Under the pieces are notes generated by a model. That model was not told the DNA's origin. It ran no database searches and saw nothing but the letters and a program-made list of their open reading frames with translations. From Simmondsia chinensis (lineage: Eukaryota > Streptophyta > Magnoliopsida > Caryophyllales > Simmondsiaceae): a DNA stretch of 64,000 nt. Both the position numbers and the translations under genes were made by a program. The stretch is from the NCBI GenBank assembly GCA_018398585.1, contig JAGTTD010000022.1, positions 8,161,501 to 8,225,500 of the forward strand. The letters are read 5' to 3'. Below are positions 23,085 through 34,291 of this stretch, one piece after another (position 1 is the first letter of the stretch; each line of letters opens with the position of its first letter).

Positions 23085-23646
23085 AAGTTAGAACCGGAAT
23101 CACCTCAGCTCGCGGAAGCAAATTCGAAAATCGCACAAATGTAAAACTTGTTTCGCAACTCTTCAACAATCACTTGCTTAATGAAATTGTACTCCTTCGT
23201 TCGCACAAACGACCACTTGCTGTCGGTTCGACAATCATTACTGACTCCAAACCCTAGCTTGCAGAGTTTCGCGCACAACGAATTCGACAACCCTTGCTTC
23301 GAACGATTTCTGACAATGATGTTTTCTTGATTAAGTCGGACTGAGAATCTGAAATAGGTTCGATTTCTATCTATAGTAATGATTTTAACACACGAAACAC
23401 AACAATCTTCAAGAATAATATCGGATTTCAACACCTGAGTTCGCTTGTCAGAAATCGCCTCTTGTTGACAATTTTCGCCTCGCTTGTCAGAATTTCGCCA
23501 TGCTGACAAAAATCTAAATTGAACTTGAAATTTGCACTTTGATCAGCACAATCTGATTGTTTGAATTCTGCACAATCTGAGCAGCACTAATTTGATTTTT
23601 GATTTTTTTTTTTTTTAAATTTTGATTCGCACTCGATCGGATCGAG

Positions 23647-23658
23647 GCTCTGATACCA
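23647..23658 (-). promoter_or_regulatory. Primer-binding site of the 3.3-kb element
   Basis: The minus strand reads TGGTATCAGAGC, identical to the plant initiator-Met tRNA primer site, starting three bases (ATT with the shared T) after the LTR end. Confidence 0.9.
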
Positions 23659-23660
23659 AT

Positions 23661-24394
23661 TGTTACGCTCGAGCTTGAACCTCGAACGTAAACTAATATA
23701 AAATGCGGATAGGTTGAGAATATGAGATGAGAAAGAATTGAATTTGAGATGAGAAAGTAGAGTTTAGAGTTAGATGAGAGAAAGAAGGGAAAGGGGATGA
23801 GAAAGAAGACTTTAATCTCAAATGAGATTGAATTTCAGATATTTCATTGATTGGATTGAATCTCCATTACAGCAGAAAGCAACTACTTATAGGCAAGATC
23901 AAGCTTGCTAATACATTGCAACAAGACATAAGCTCCTAACCAACTACTAAAATATCTAAGCCTTAAGAAAATATATTCTAACTAACATAACTACCTAAGG
24001 GGTTATGGCACCAAGACCAACTAACAATGAACCTGCCACTACCGAAGCATGCTTACTGCAGGATTATTACAATGTAGGTGCTAACAACACTTTATTACAA
24101 CTAAAATAATGCAGTACAGAAGCTAACAGCAGCAAATCAGTACTAGAACATCAGCAGCAGGTAGTTCAGCAGCAGCAACAGCGTACTAGCAAGCAGCAAT
24201 AGGACTAACAGCAACATTATGCAGCAGCATTAGCTATGTAACAGACCAATATGCAGCCAAGCAGCACATAATAGCATCCAACCAACAACATAACAGCTCA
24301 CTAATAGCACAGCAGTAGCATGTTAGCCGCAGAATCAGACCAGTAGTAGAACAACATCAACATAGCCCAAACCTCGATTTCTCGGATCATAACA
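23661..24394 (-). repeat. 5' LTR of the 3.3-kb element
   Basis: 734 bp, TGTTACGCTCGAGC to GATCATAACA. It is followed on the right by the GTATT duplication. Confidence 0.9.
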
Positions 24395-24399
24395 GTATT

Positions 24400-26240
24400 T
24401 TGCATTGTATTTACAAAAGACCTTTTAAATCAAAAACTATGAAAAAAACCGTCCTTGTTCCTTTTATATGTAACACCATTCTACTGTGGAGTAACCGGAG
24501 CAGAAAGCTGAGATCCTATCTCATTTGCAATTAGGAAACTCACCCGAAAAATATTCACTACCTCGATCTGATCAAAGTGATTTAATTTATTTACCTAATT
24601 GCTTTTAAAATTCAGCTTTGTACTATTTGAACTTTTCAAAAGAGTCCAACTAATATTTAATTAGGTAAACATATACATGCCTTGAGTAATCAACACTAAA
24701 CGTGAACAAATACTCATGCCCACCTCTTACCTGAACATGTATCCGTCCACATACACCTATGTGAACTAGCTCAAGCAAGCCACCAACCCTGTTGCCTTTA
24801 CTCTTAAAGACAGAATTGGTCACCTTTCATTTTATGCAGAATTCGCAAACTGATAATGACCTCAAGTCCAAAACTCTATCGGTCCATCTTTCACTAGTCT
24901 TTGGATCCTGTTCGAATTAGTGCGACCTAAACGTTGGTGCCATGTGTAGGCAATATCGTATTCAGGGTGCTTTCTTTTAAAAGATTGAACAAGTGAACTT
25001 ACATTAAATTCACTTCAACAATTACCATAGTTTTGATAAGGAAATAACAAGAATAAACAATTCATTCATGTACACTTGCAAATAAACAATTTATTTCTCA
25101 TATTAAAATCTCCATTATCAAAATCAATTGAATAACAATTATTCACAAAACAAGACATAGAAATCAAATTCCTGTGCAGAGAAGGTTTAAATAAACAATT
25201 TTTAAAACAAAACTCTATTACAAAAGTCTAAGCTAACATCTCCTACACTTAAGACCACTATTATTGTACTGTGCCTGACCATCAGGTACAACACCCATCG
25301 TCTAGCCTTTAGCCTAGCCTGAGCTCCTGTAACATGTTACAGATATGGTTAGTTGAACCTGAGTCCACCCACCAGGAATTTGGTGAACTCACAACTACAC
25401 AAGACTTAAATCAGTGAGATATCAACATACCTTCACCAGATGGCTTAGTAGTCTTTGTGGAAAGAGTAGCTATGTACTTAGTGTTATTTCTTTTCCAGTG
25501 GCCTAATTTTCTTGCAAAAGAAATACTTTTCTTTTGTTGACTTCTTTATGGACTTGGTTGCTACAATAACAACCTTGCCCTTTCCTTTCTTTCTAGTAGG
25601 TCCCTTGTGAGTAATAATTAAGTCTAACTTATTTTTCAAAGCAAAGTAATTTGGTTCAGTGAGTACATTATGTATTTAAAAACAAGCAAAGTTCGCCAGC
25701 CCTATCCATATAAAATATTGTAAATGCAAACATATGTGTAATTGTCTAACAAAAGTCATGTATAATGCAGTGATATATATATTCTTTCAATTTAGCATAC
25801 ACAATAAGTCAGATATCCGCCAAACTGTACTATCATGCATACAATGATGACCCAAACACACCACTCCTTACTCCCTGGCAGCGGGGTCGCACGAAGCTAA
25901 TTCAGGTGAGAACTATTTTCAATTAACCTGTTTTCCTTGTAACTCGTACTAAACATAATTAACTCACCATTTTACCTTAGTCTCTAATATGACACAACAG
26001 AGCTCCTCGGGGAGGCTAATGCATCACGCTAGTCAAGTGTAAACCATTACCTAAACCACCATACAAATACACGAAATACTCCACGGCAGCGTGGTAGCAT
26101 CGCTTCTTTGCACTTTGGTTTATCCTAAAGAAGTCTAACCCTGTAATCTGCAAATCGACATCCTCCGTGGGGAGGTCTATCGATCTACTATACTGCTAGA
26201 CCGATAATGGAGACCGTGAGATTGCAACAATTGAAAACTC
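24400..26240 (-). pseudogene. Copia gag end, protease and integrase relics
   Basis: On the minus strand a degenerate zinc-knuckle stretch reads RKLGHWKRNNTKY (about 25490), followed by the protease active-site segment NSWWVDSGSTNHI (about 25375-25335). A GAG-pre-integrase and integrase-like stretch (RLVKDGPIEF, then CLS and VYVDGYMF relics in alternating frames) runs down to about 24480. Stops and shifts occur every few dozen codons. The order gag, protease, integrase identifies it as copia. The pol frame is then interrupted by the element at 21069-24394. Confidence 0.65.
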
Positions 26241-26269
26241 GCTCCCACTTGATTTTTACAACTAGTAGT

Positions 26270-27481
26270 TTTTAATTAACCTGCATTTACAACCTGGATT
26301 ATCTCATAATCCCCTTTAGAATCTCATTCTAAAAATTAACCAAAATTAATTAATTAATTTATTCAAAAACACTATCGTTTTCAAGCATAGATTATCTTAT
26401 AATCTCGCATTAGAATCTCATTCTAAAACCAATCAATAAAATTAATTAATTAATTTTAATTAAAACAATAACAATATTTAATTTAGATTATTGCATAATC
26501 TACTTTTTAAAATCTAATTCCAAAATTAAATTAAAATAATTTAGCGATTTGTGCTTAGACTATCCCATAGTCTATTTTAGAATCCTATTCTGAAATTAAA
26601 CAAGCTTAGACTATCCAATAGTCTAGTTTAGAATCTAATTCTAAAATTTAATCAACAAAATTTAACTTTTATTTTATAAATAAAGTTTAACTTAAACTAT
26701 CTCATTGTCTATTTCAGAATCTTATTCTAAAATAATTTCAAATAGCTTTTATTTAAAATACACTGATTTACAACTTAAATTATCTCATTAATTAATTTAG
26801 AATCTCATTCTAAAAAAGAAATTAGTTAATAAAACAATTAACTTAATTATTAAGTAAATTAGTCTTGACCTCTTTACATCCCAAAATAAAAAAAACAATT
26901 TTTTTTACTGTTGCTGACTTCAGCAGCTGAAGCTGACAAAACGCGTCAGAAAAAAAATTTTATTTTTATTTTTTTAAAATTAAAATATTTAATTTTAAAA
27001 TAAATTGAATTTAATCTTATTAAATCAATTTTAACCGATTTCGTATAAAATAATTAAATCTAATCCTATTAGATCAACTTTATCCAATATATAAAAAAAA
27101 TATTTAAATCTAATCTGATTAGATCAATTTTAGCTAATATATAAAAATATTTAAATCTAATCTTATTAGATCAATTTTATCTGATTTTGAAAATCATGAC
27201 TGAGAACGTATAATCTTATTATACGAACAATGCAAACGCAAATTTATGGGTTATTCCGATTTAATGATTAATTCATTAACGATTCAAACAATTTAAATCG
27301 TCACTATAAACAACCTAGTTAACTATTAACTCTCTCAACCGATTTAAACAATTTAAATCGATACTTTAAAACAATCTAATTAATAATTAGCTATTTTAAT
27401 GATTCAAACAATTTAAATCACAAATACAAATAATAATCTGAATTAACTGTTAATTCTTTATTGATTTAAACAATTTAAATC
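26270..27481 (-). repeat. AT-rich tandem repeats in the copia leader
   Basis: Three repeat sets lie between the primer site and gag. GATTYAAACAATTTAAATC occurs at 27281, 27341, 27401 and 27462, a period of about 60. ATTTAAATCTAATCYTATTAGATCA recurs about every 55-60 bases at 27000-27190. AGAATCTCATTCTAAAA recurs irregularly at 26300-26880. Each core is partly palindromic. Confidence 0.75.
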
Positions 27482-27603
27482 AAATCGTCAAATTAAACTT
27501 ACTTTCCTTTCTTAATAAAATCTTTATTTTATTAAATCGTAAATCTACTTATTTCGATCTTATTATACCTAGTCATGTATATTATGAATGTAATCAGAGT
27601 CTA

Positions 27604-27615
27604 GCTTTGATACCA
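27604..27615 (-). promoter_or_regulatory. Copia primer-binding site, initiator-Met type
   Basis: The minus strand reads TGGTATCAAAGC two bases inside the LTR end. The usual plant site is TGGTATCAGAGC, so one base differs. Confidence 0.85.
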
Positions 27616-27617
27616 AT

Positions 27618-29830
27618 TGTTGGGAAAAGCATATGAATTTTGTTAGAAAATAAACTCTGATGCCGACTATTGGGTTCACAGTTCTCAACTATGGTCACAA
27701 CAATAGGCACCTATTAGAGCACTTAGAGTAAGAGACTCTTCTCTTTACCTAAGCCCCCGGTCGGAGAGTCACGCTTCGTGACACCTCACGTGCGAGAGTT
27801 CCCGGGAATAGATTTATCTCTATAAACCTTTTGCCCTAATACCGGTTGTTGGGATGAATTTCAAAAATTCTCCCTAAAGATTACGGAGCGGAACAGGTTT
27901 AGAATTTATAACTCTAAACCTAGGGTTGATTTAAAATTCTTAATTTTAAATCTACTGACTTAAATTCATAATTTAAATCAACAGATCTAAATTCTTAATT
28001 TAGATCTACAGGCCTTTTACTCTAATACATTCATAACAATACATAAACTTAAACAGGTATAATAACGAATAGTGTTAATAAATAGAAAAGCGAAACTAAA
28101 AGAAGAAGGAAAGAAAAACATACCTGGAATTGCTCCAGTAAAAGAAAAAACCAGAAAGAGAATAATATTCTTCAAAACCGAGACCCCGAGACCTTCTACG
28201 CAATAACCTCGAACTGCCTGGAGGGTGGGCTCCGAAAAATATTAAACAGAATCTCCAAAATAATTTCAGAAACCCTAAAGAATTATTTGGAATCGAATGC
28301 CAAACCTCGAAATAAGCCCCTCTATTTATAGAAATATTCCGGAGGGAAAAATCTAATTATAATAAAAAAAAGGATCGCGCAGTTAACTTCAAAACGCGTC
28401 GTATTGTTCAAATAACCAATTAAAACGCCGCGTTTCAATGCACAGTACGCGTGTTCTGGCTTATGACAACGTGCCATGTGTTGGCAGGCGATTGGTCCGC
28501 ACCTGAAGGCGCGGATCCATCCCTGCTGGCCATCCACACGTGACACGTGTCGCGCACTGATTGGTCAGTGGCGTTCGACGCGAATTAAGCCTGATAAAAC
28601 GTGATTTTTTTTTTTTTTTTTTGCTTTGTTTCACATATGTAAAAATTCATCTTATGAATTTTAATTTTTAAAAATTATTTTATTTATAATTTTTAATATT
28701 TATTCATCTCATGAATAGTATTTGGCAAAATTAATTTAACCATCGTATGGATAAATAATTTATCTCATGAATTCTTTAATATTTTTCCAATGGCAATAAA
28801 ATACAGAGGCTTGCGTAGGGACCCCGGGGACAATTTAAATCTAGCTCCAAACGGGTTAAATTAAATCATCTCATGATATTAATTTAATTACCATTTAATG
28901 AGACTTAATTCCACTAAATAAATCTCACTGCACTCCAGACTTCAATTATTTATTCGATATCTCCCTAATATACTGTATTGATAACAACAACCCCTCCACT
29001 AGATGTCCAAGACAAAGGATAAATATAACTACTACCATTATCCTTCTCATAGCTTCTCCATTAGTTACGGACTGCCCTTCACTTAATAATTCATTTATAC
29101 TTGAACATATTCACAGTATAAATTCCAAATGTCAAACACTTGGAATACTTTGGCCAAAGTTTCCAAATCATTCAAACATTTGCGAATCAATAAAGTGGCA
29201 TCTGTATCTCATAAGAGATTGTAGATTCCCTATTGAATACCTGATCCTTGTCACACTTCATGCCGCTACCTAGTGTACATGGGATTTCAGTCATTCGTTT
29301 TAGACCTTACTTATAGTACACCAAAGTAACTAACGCTCCATGCACAAGTCCAAAATACCCTCAGGATTTAGAGTCGTCGTTCAAACAGTACAATGCGAAT
29401 CACTCATCTCCGATAGCAGTCTAGAAATAAGTAACCCACATAGTCCAACTTAGTGTGTCAAAGACACTAACTTAACACTTTTGGATCTCCATCCACATGA
29501 CCAAGACAAGCCATCTAAAGTGTCTCGTTATAGTCTTAACATACAAGTGGTCCAGGCTTGTCTTCGACTACGAGTCTTTCAAACAACAATCCATATCATT
29601 TGTTCCAAGTCTATCTGTGGCTTAGTCTCATAAACCACTTAGAACAAACATGTTAATTGTAGTCTGAGGACTACACCCATCTCATGGACGCCTCTCGAAA
29701 GAAAATCACATGCAGTATAAATGCTCACATACACAAATTTAACTAGGAAACGACTGAGACTTCAATTTTATTTATTAATTAAAATAATATATCTAGAATA
29801 AATTTGGATTTTAGGACACTGTTCCTAACA
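27618..29830 (-). repeat. Copia 5' LTR
   Basis: 2213 bp, from TGTTGGGAAAAGC to TTCCTAACA, matching the left LTR along its full length. Confidence 0.9.
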
Positions 29831-29989
29831 CTTGGTGTACATAGGAATGTGCTTAATGGCTTCTATCGATGGCAAGTTGATCTTCACGTCCTTAAACGCA
29901 TATATGAGCTCAACTCTCCTTGTGTCGTCCTTTTTCTTTGGTCCTATAAGGGCCGAAGGAAAAGGGACAGCGGGTTCAGAAACCCTTTC

Positions 29990-31457
29990 TCATGATCCCT
30001 CCCTATCAGTAGTGGAAGGGGGAGGGGTCACATCCTTCTCGATTTCAGCCTCAACTTTCCTAAGGTTCTCCTCTCCTGAAACTGACATAACCTGAGCTTG
30101 CTCACGAATGAGCAAGTTAGGGTTAGAACTAGTTGATCCCGTAGGGTTTGTGAGTGGTTGGGAGGGCAACCTTCCTTCCTCTATCCTATTCAATGCGTGG
30201 GTCAACTGTCCTATCTGGTTCTCTAATTGGGTGATAGATTGTGAGTGAGACTGAACCAAGTGTGTGGCGTCTTCCATAAAGTGGAGCATACACTCCTCAA
30301 ACTGTGATGTATATTTTGGAGGTGGAGGGGAAGGGTCGTCATGAGCAACATTAGAGTGAGGTCGAACATCATACCTATGCCCTCCTTGAAAGACAGGAGG
30401 GTGCACATTAATTACACAGTCGGGATCTTGTTGTCTCGTGGGTTGATTCTGATAGTCATTCTATCTCCACGAGAAATTTGAGTGATTGCGCCATCCAGAA
30501 TTGTAGGTGTTTGAGAACGGGTCTCCGATCTTTGAAAAGCCCTACGCCGTAAATACCTGTTTCTGCACAAATTCAGGAAATTGTGAGGTATAAAGGCAGT
30601 CAAGTAGAGAATGGTCAGTGCTAGAACAAATGCCACAGGTGTTGGCACCTTGTGATAACTCAACAGCATTAATTGCCTGCACGTTAGTAGGATTGGCCTA
30701 AGATGCCAAGATCTTATTAATTTTCCTACTAAGCGCTTCTAACTTAAATTCAATGTCATCATTTTGTGCCACCCCATAGACGCCATGTGCACCTCCCTTA
30801 ACCATCCTAGCAGAGGAAGCCTGGTCTAGGAAGTGCTCACTAAGACATTCAAAAAGGGTCCACGTTTCATCCTCATCCTATTGGTTAAATGCTCTCCCAC
30901 ATGAAGCATTAACCATTTGTTTATAGGACGCAGTGAGACCATCATAAAAATTTTGTATTGGAGCCCACTTGGGAGACCCGTGGTGGGGACAGCTCCTCAG
31001 AAGCTCCTTGAACCTATCCCAACTCTCGTAAAATTGTTCTTGATCCTTTTGTTCGAAACTATTAATTGCACGCCTAACAACTATAGTTTTAGCTTTAGGA
31101 TAAAATTTGATCAGGAACTTATGCTGGAGGTTAGACCAAGTGGTGATTTCACCTCTCAAAAGAGACTGAAACCACCTTTTTGGCTACATCCTTTAGTGAG
31201 AATGGAAAAAGATGTAGTCGAACAGCATCAGTTGAGACACCTTGAAAATAACAAGTTTCGTAAATTTCTATAAATGCATCAAGGTGCTCATATGGGCTCT
31301 CTATTGGCTTCCCATAGAAAGTGGAAAGCATGTTGATGATCTCAGGTTTAATTTTGAAGTTTGCGTTGCCCATGGTGGGTACCGTAACTTCGGCGGATGT
31401 GACATACGTTTGGGGAATAAAGTGGTCCGCAATCGTACGCGATACGAAGTTAGCCAT
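29990..31457 (-). pseudogene. Gypsy gag, decayed
   Basis: Translation from the Met at 31457 gives MANFVSRTIADHF followed by a Retrotrans_gag domain containing YGKPIESPYEHLDAF and FYPKAKTIVVRRAINSF. There is a frameshift near 31155 and premature stops near 30878 and further along. A clean CX2CX4HX4C zinc knuckle (CGICSSTDHSLLDC) lies near 30600-30645. After it come a proline-rich stretch, a predicted coiled coil (HSQSITQLENQIGQLTHALN) and an acidic linker into protease. This order (capsid, zinc knuckle, coiled coil, protease) suits plant Gypsy elements of the Tat/Athila group. The stops and shift make it non-functional. Confidence 0.8.
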
Positions 31458-31735
31458 GAAAGAAAATTGACTAAAACAAATAAATAAAAATAAACGAACA
31501 AGAAAAATAACACAGAAGAATAAAATAAAAAAATAAATAAATTTTTTTAACAAAGAAAATCAAAAAACAAAAATAAAAAAATAAACAAAAAATAAATAAA
31601 CAAAAAAACAAATAAACAAAAAAGAAAACTAAACTAACGAAAATTAAGTAGGGTTTTTTTTTCTTTTCCTTTTTTGAAAATAAAGAAAAAAAAACATAAC
31701 TCGTTAATTTCTAAATCAGCTTAGCCTACCGATTC

Positions 31736-31751
31736 TCCGGCAACGACGCCA
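31736..31751 (-). promoter_or_regulatory. Gypsy primer-binding site, Asp-tRNA type
   Basis: On the minus strand, a few bases after the LTR end, the sequence reads TGGCGTCGTTGCCGG. This resembles the TGGCGCCGTTGCCGGGGA primer site common in plant Tat/Athila-type Gypsy elements, with one C to T change. Confidence 0.75.
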
Positions 31752-31757
31752 AAAACT

Positions 31758-32745
31758 TGATGTGATTTTAAAAGTGCATTTTAAAACCATGTACTCGCAA
31801 GTGTACGAGATCGTCGTAACTAAATCGGATATATGGGTCGTATCTATAGGGAATCGGAGTTAAGTTGGATTTAGTTATTAAGGAGCGGTTGAATTTTTGG
31901 ATTTTGTTGATTTTGAATTTGTTAACTAAATTAATAAAACTAAGTATAAACTCAAGTTGTCAAATCAATTAAGGTTAGTTCGGGGAATAAATTCAGAGTA
32001 GTTTTACTTGTATCTCATCATTATATTCTACTATGACAATGATTTAGGAAGCTTAGGCTACAAGCACTAAGCCTAGGTTAATATTTAAACAAGGGTTTAG
32101 AGTGATAAACTAGTCTAAGGGTATAACCTATCATATCACTCTAGGTGTAGTATATGTTATCTCATTAGCACTATTTAATTCCTTCGTTGCTCCTAATTCA
32201 ACATTAGACCTCAATTAATATTAAGTTAGGGTTTAGAGTAATGAACTAGTTTAAGAGCATAACCAACCGTATCACCGGCTGGCAGCTTGCGCTGTTAACT
32301 AAAAACGGGCATAACTTTTAATTCGTAATGAGTTATGGGCCAAATTATATACCAAATCGAAGCTCTCAAAGAGATCTACATGATCTCAGTGGTTTCATTA
32401 GTGGATTTGCAAATTATTGGGTCATAAATCCTCTTCATTTAATCTCTTGCTCGTTTTAAGCTTGACCGATTGCCAAAATGCATGATCAATTGATCCACGC
32501 GCTTAAGAAAAGACTCATTTTGACCGAATCTTGAACCAATATGTACTTCTTTTACACATATGGTTGGGTTTCTCAAAATAATCTTCAACTATGCCTCAAT
32601 TATGCTTGCTTATGCCGCTTTTGAACCTTTGTTTGCTCTATTGCACTCTAAGCCTAAATGTACCTAGATTACAAGAAAACACACATGTAAAAGCCAAATA
32701 TATTATAGGAATGAGATATAAAATGTATAAATATAAGGTACATCA
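31758..32745 (-). repeat. Gypsy 5' LTR
   Basis: 988 bp, bounded by TGATGT at the left and ACATCA at the right. It lacks about 690 bases found in the other LTR; the join is near 32274, where GTATCACC meets GGCTGGCAGC. Confidence 0.85.
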
Positions 32746-32750
32746 GTGTC

Positions 32751-33077
32751 TAAAAATGATATAAGAATTCGAAGTTCTAAGTAACAAATAAAATTAGTTG
32801 ATTTGTATTGAATTTAATGAATAACATCAATATTTATGCAATATGTGATTGAATTTACAATCCTGAAAGATTTCTGTTAAGCACAAAAATATTTTTTGAA
32901 TTACTGAAGTTGATAAAAAACATTATTCATACAACAATTAAAATCCAAAATATAAAAATATGAATATAAGAATCAAGTGTTCAATAAATTACTTAGTTTG
33001 ATTTGAAGGCTCAATAAATAAATTGATCGTGTTCAAGTTTGATAAGCTTTAAAAGTTGAGATCAATAGCGGTTACTT
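32751..33077. other. AT-rich spacer, nothing recognised
   Basis: Sequence between the Gypsy element and the solo LTR. No ORF or repeat structure seen. Confidence 0.5.
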
Positions 33078-33082
33078 ATCTC

Positions 33083-34214
33083 TGTTGTGAATTCGGGCAC
33101 TAAATCAGACCCGAACTCAACTCGAAAACAGGATCTTGTCCCAGCACTAAGCAACGAAAAATCCACAAACGAAACAATGCGGAAATTAAGCCAGAAACAA
33201 GAAAAACAACGAAGAACACGCTATATACGTGGTTCGGCACCTCAGCGAGGTCTTAGTCCACGGGCCTCTGTTTTCAGAGGAGTCAAATTCACTATCAGTA
33301 AAGTTAGGGTTACAATCACAGACCGAGCATCAAGTCTAAAAACGAAAACCATAACAGAGATTAAAGCAAGAAAACGAGTAAGAACAAGATGAAAGCCATC
33401 ACCGAGCAAATACGGGTGAAGAACAGCCTAGGGACCCAAGCCTAGCCGGAATCGTTGAAGAAGACCTTGTTTGGGACAACGCATCGCCTTGAACCGAGCA
33501 TCCTGGCTCCAAGGTTCACCACCGTCTTCTTCTCCTTAATCTTCAGCCCTCCAACCTCGAACTTCACGCTCTCTCTCTCCTCGACCTTTCTCACACTAGA
33601 AACGCCGTCTTTCTCCTCCGTTTCTCCTTTCTCTCCTTTGCGTTTCGTTTTTACAGAGAAACCCCAACACGGGTTTCTTGCTCACTGTTTTTTTTTCTTT
33701 CATCCTTTCACTGTAAAATGACCCTTTTTTAAACGAAACCCTAACCAAAAGGGTAAATAAAGCTCAGGCAAGGCAGCTCAAATCAACGGCTGCTAACAAA
33801 ACACGTGGCACAATCCTGAGGTACGGGTAACAGTTGGCTGGGCACGGGCATCCGGGAAATAACCACCTGGTAATTAAAACAAACCTGATATTATTTATTA
33901 CCAAAAAATAATACAAGATAATTTCCAAATCAAATTACCCATTTTAATCAAATACCCAAGTTCAAATCAATAAAACTGTCTATAATTTCTATTCCCCAAA
34001 TTAAGATATAATTATACAAGTTTGCCTCCAATGACGCTAAACAAGGCGGGTGGCTAAAACTGGCAAACGACATTCTAATTTCCCGAATAGAAATTCTCCG
34101 ACAATTTTAACCTTTCATTTAATCAAGAAGCTCCAGCCATTATTACTGATGAACTTACATAACTCAGTTACATCCTATAGTGGATATCGAATTTCATGGG
34201 ACCGTAATCTAACA
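33083..34214 (-). repeat. Solo LTR, copia family shared with 8490-9218
   Basis: 1132 bp, TGTTGTGAATTCGGG to AATCTAACA, flanked by a perfect 5-bp duplication ATCTC (33078-33082 and 34215-34219). The first 330 or so bases match the LTR at 8490 (same GAACACGC..ATATACGTGGTTCGGCAC region), then the two diverge. A single LTR with an intact TSD is the usual product of recombination between the two LTRs of one element. Confidence 0.85.
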
Positions 34215-34291
34215 ATCTCGTTAAAGTTTGAAAATAATTTACCAGATCTCGTTAATTTTTCTTCACTTAATTGGACATATGTATTTTTATT

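Larger units (their letters stand above)
21069..24394 (-). mobile_element. 3.3-kb non-autonomous LTR element with one unidentified ORF
   Basis: A complete LTR element on the minus strand. It has LTRs 21069-21818 and 23661-24394, a perfect TSD GTATT (21064-21068 and 24395-24399), a perfect initiator-Met primer site, and a textbook polypurine tract. The internal 1.84 kb encodes one long ORF (401 codons) with no protease, RT, RNase H or integrase. A leader of about 575 bp precedes the ORF and contains an open frame of 134 codons (23105-23509) of doubtful meaning. The LTRs contain CAG-rich stretches. The intact signals suggest transposition using enzymes from another element. Confidence 0.9.
17800..29830 (-). 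mobile_element. 12-kb copia LTR element with 2.2-kb LTRs, inserted in Gypsy protease
   Basis: Minus-strand element with LTRs 17800-20003 and 27618-29830. It is flanked by a perfect CTTGG duplication (17795-17799 and 29831-29835). An initiator-Met primer site adjoins the right LTR, and a purine tract (AAGTGGGAGAT on the minus strand) adjoins the left LTR. The internal pol is decayed but recognisable: protease DSGST and integrase relics at 24.4-25.4 kb, RT relic at 20.0-21.06 kb. Without the 3.3-kb inner element, the internal region is about 4.3 kb, so parts of pol are deleted. The long leader is made of AT-rich tandem repeats. Confidence 0.9.
8305..32745 (-). mobile_element. Ty3/Gypsy gag-protease element split by nested insertions
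   Basis: The element is read on the minus strand: 5' LTR (31758-32745), an Asp-tRNA-like primer site, gag, protease, a long 3' untranslated region and the 3' LTR (8305-12442). Flanks are GTGTT (8300-8304) and GTGTC (32746-32750), a 5-bp TSD with one mismatch. It spans 24.4 kb because of three direct insertions and one nested inside another. The native pieces are 8305-8489, 10951-14484, 17515-17799 and 29836-32745. No reverse transcriptase, RNase H or integrase is present: the reading passes from protease straight into the 3' untranslated region. It therefore looks like a non-autonomous gag-pro derivative, now also broken by stops. Confidence 0.85.

Noticed and set aside
23105..23509. 134-codon frame in the leader of the 3.3-kb element
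   Set aside because: No family features; it lies between primer site and main ORF and may be chance. Noted only within the element entry.
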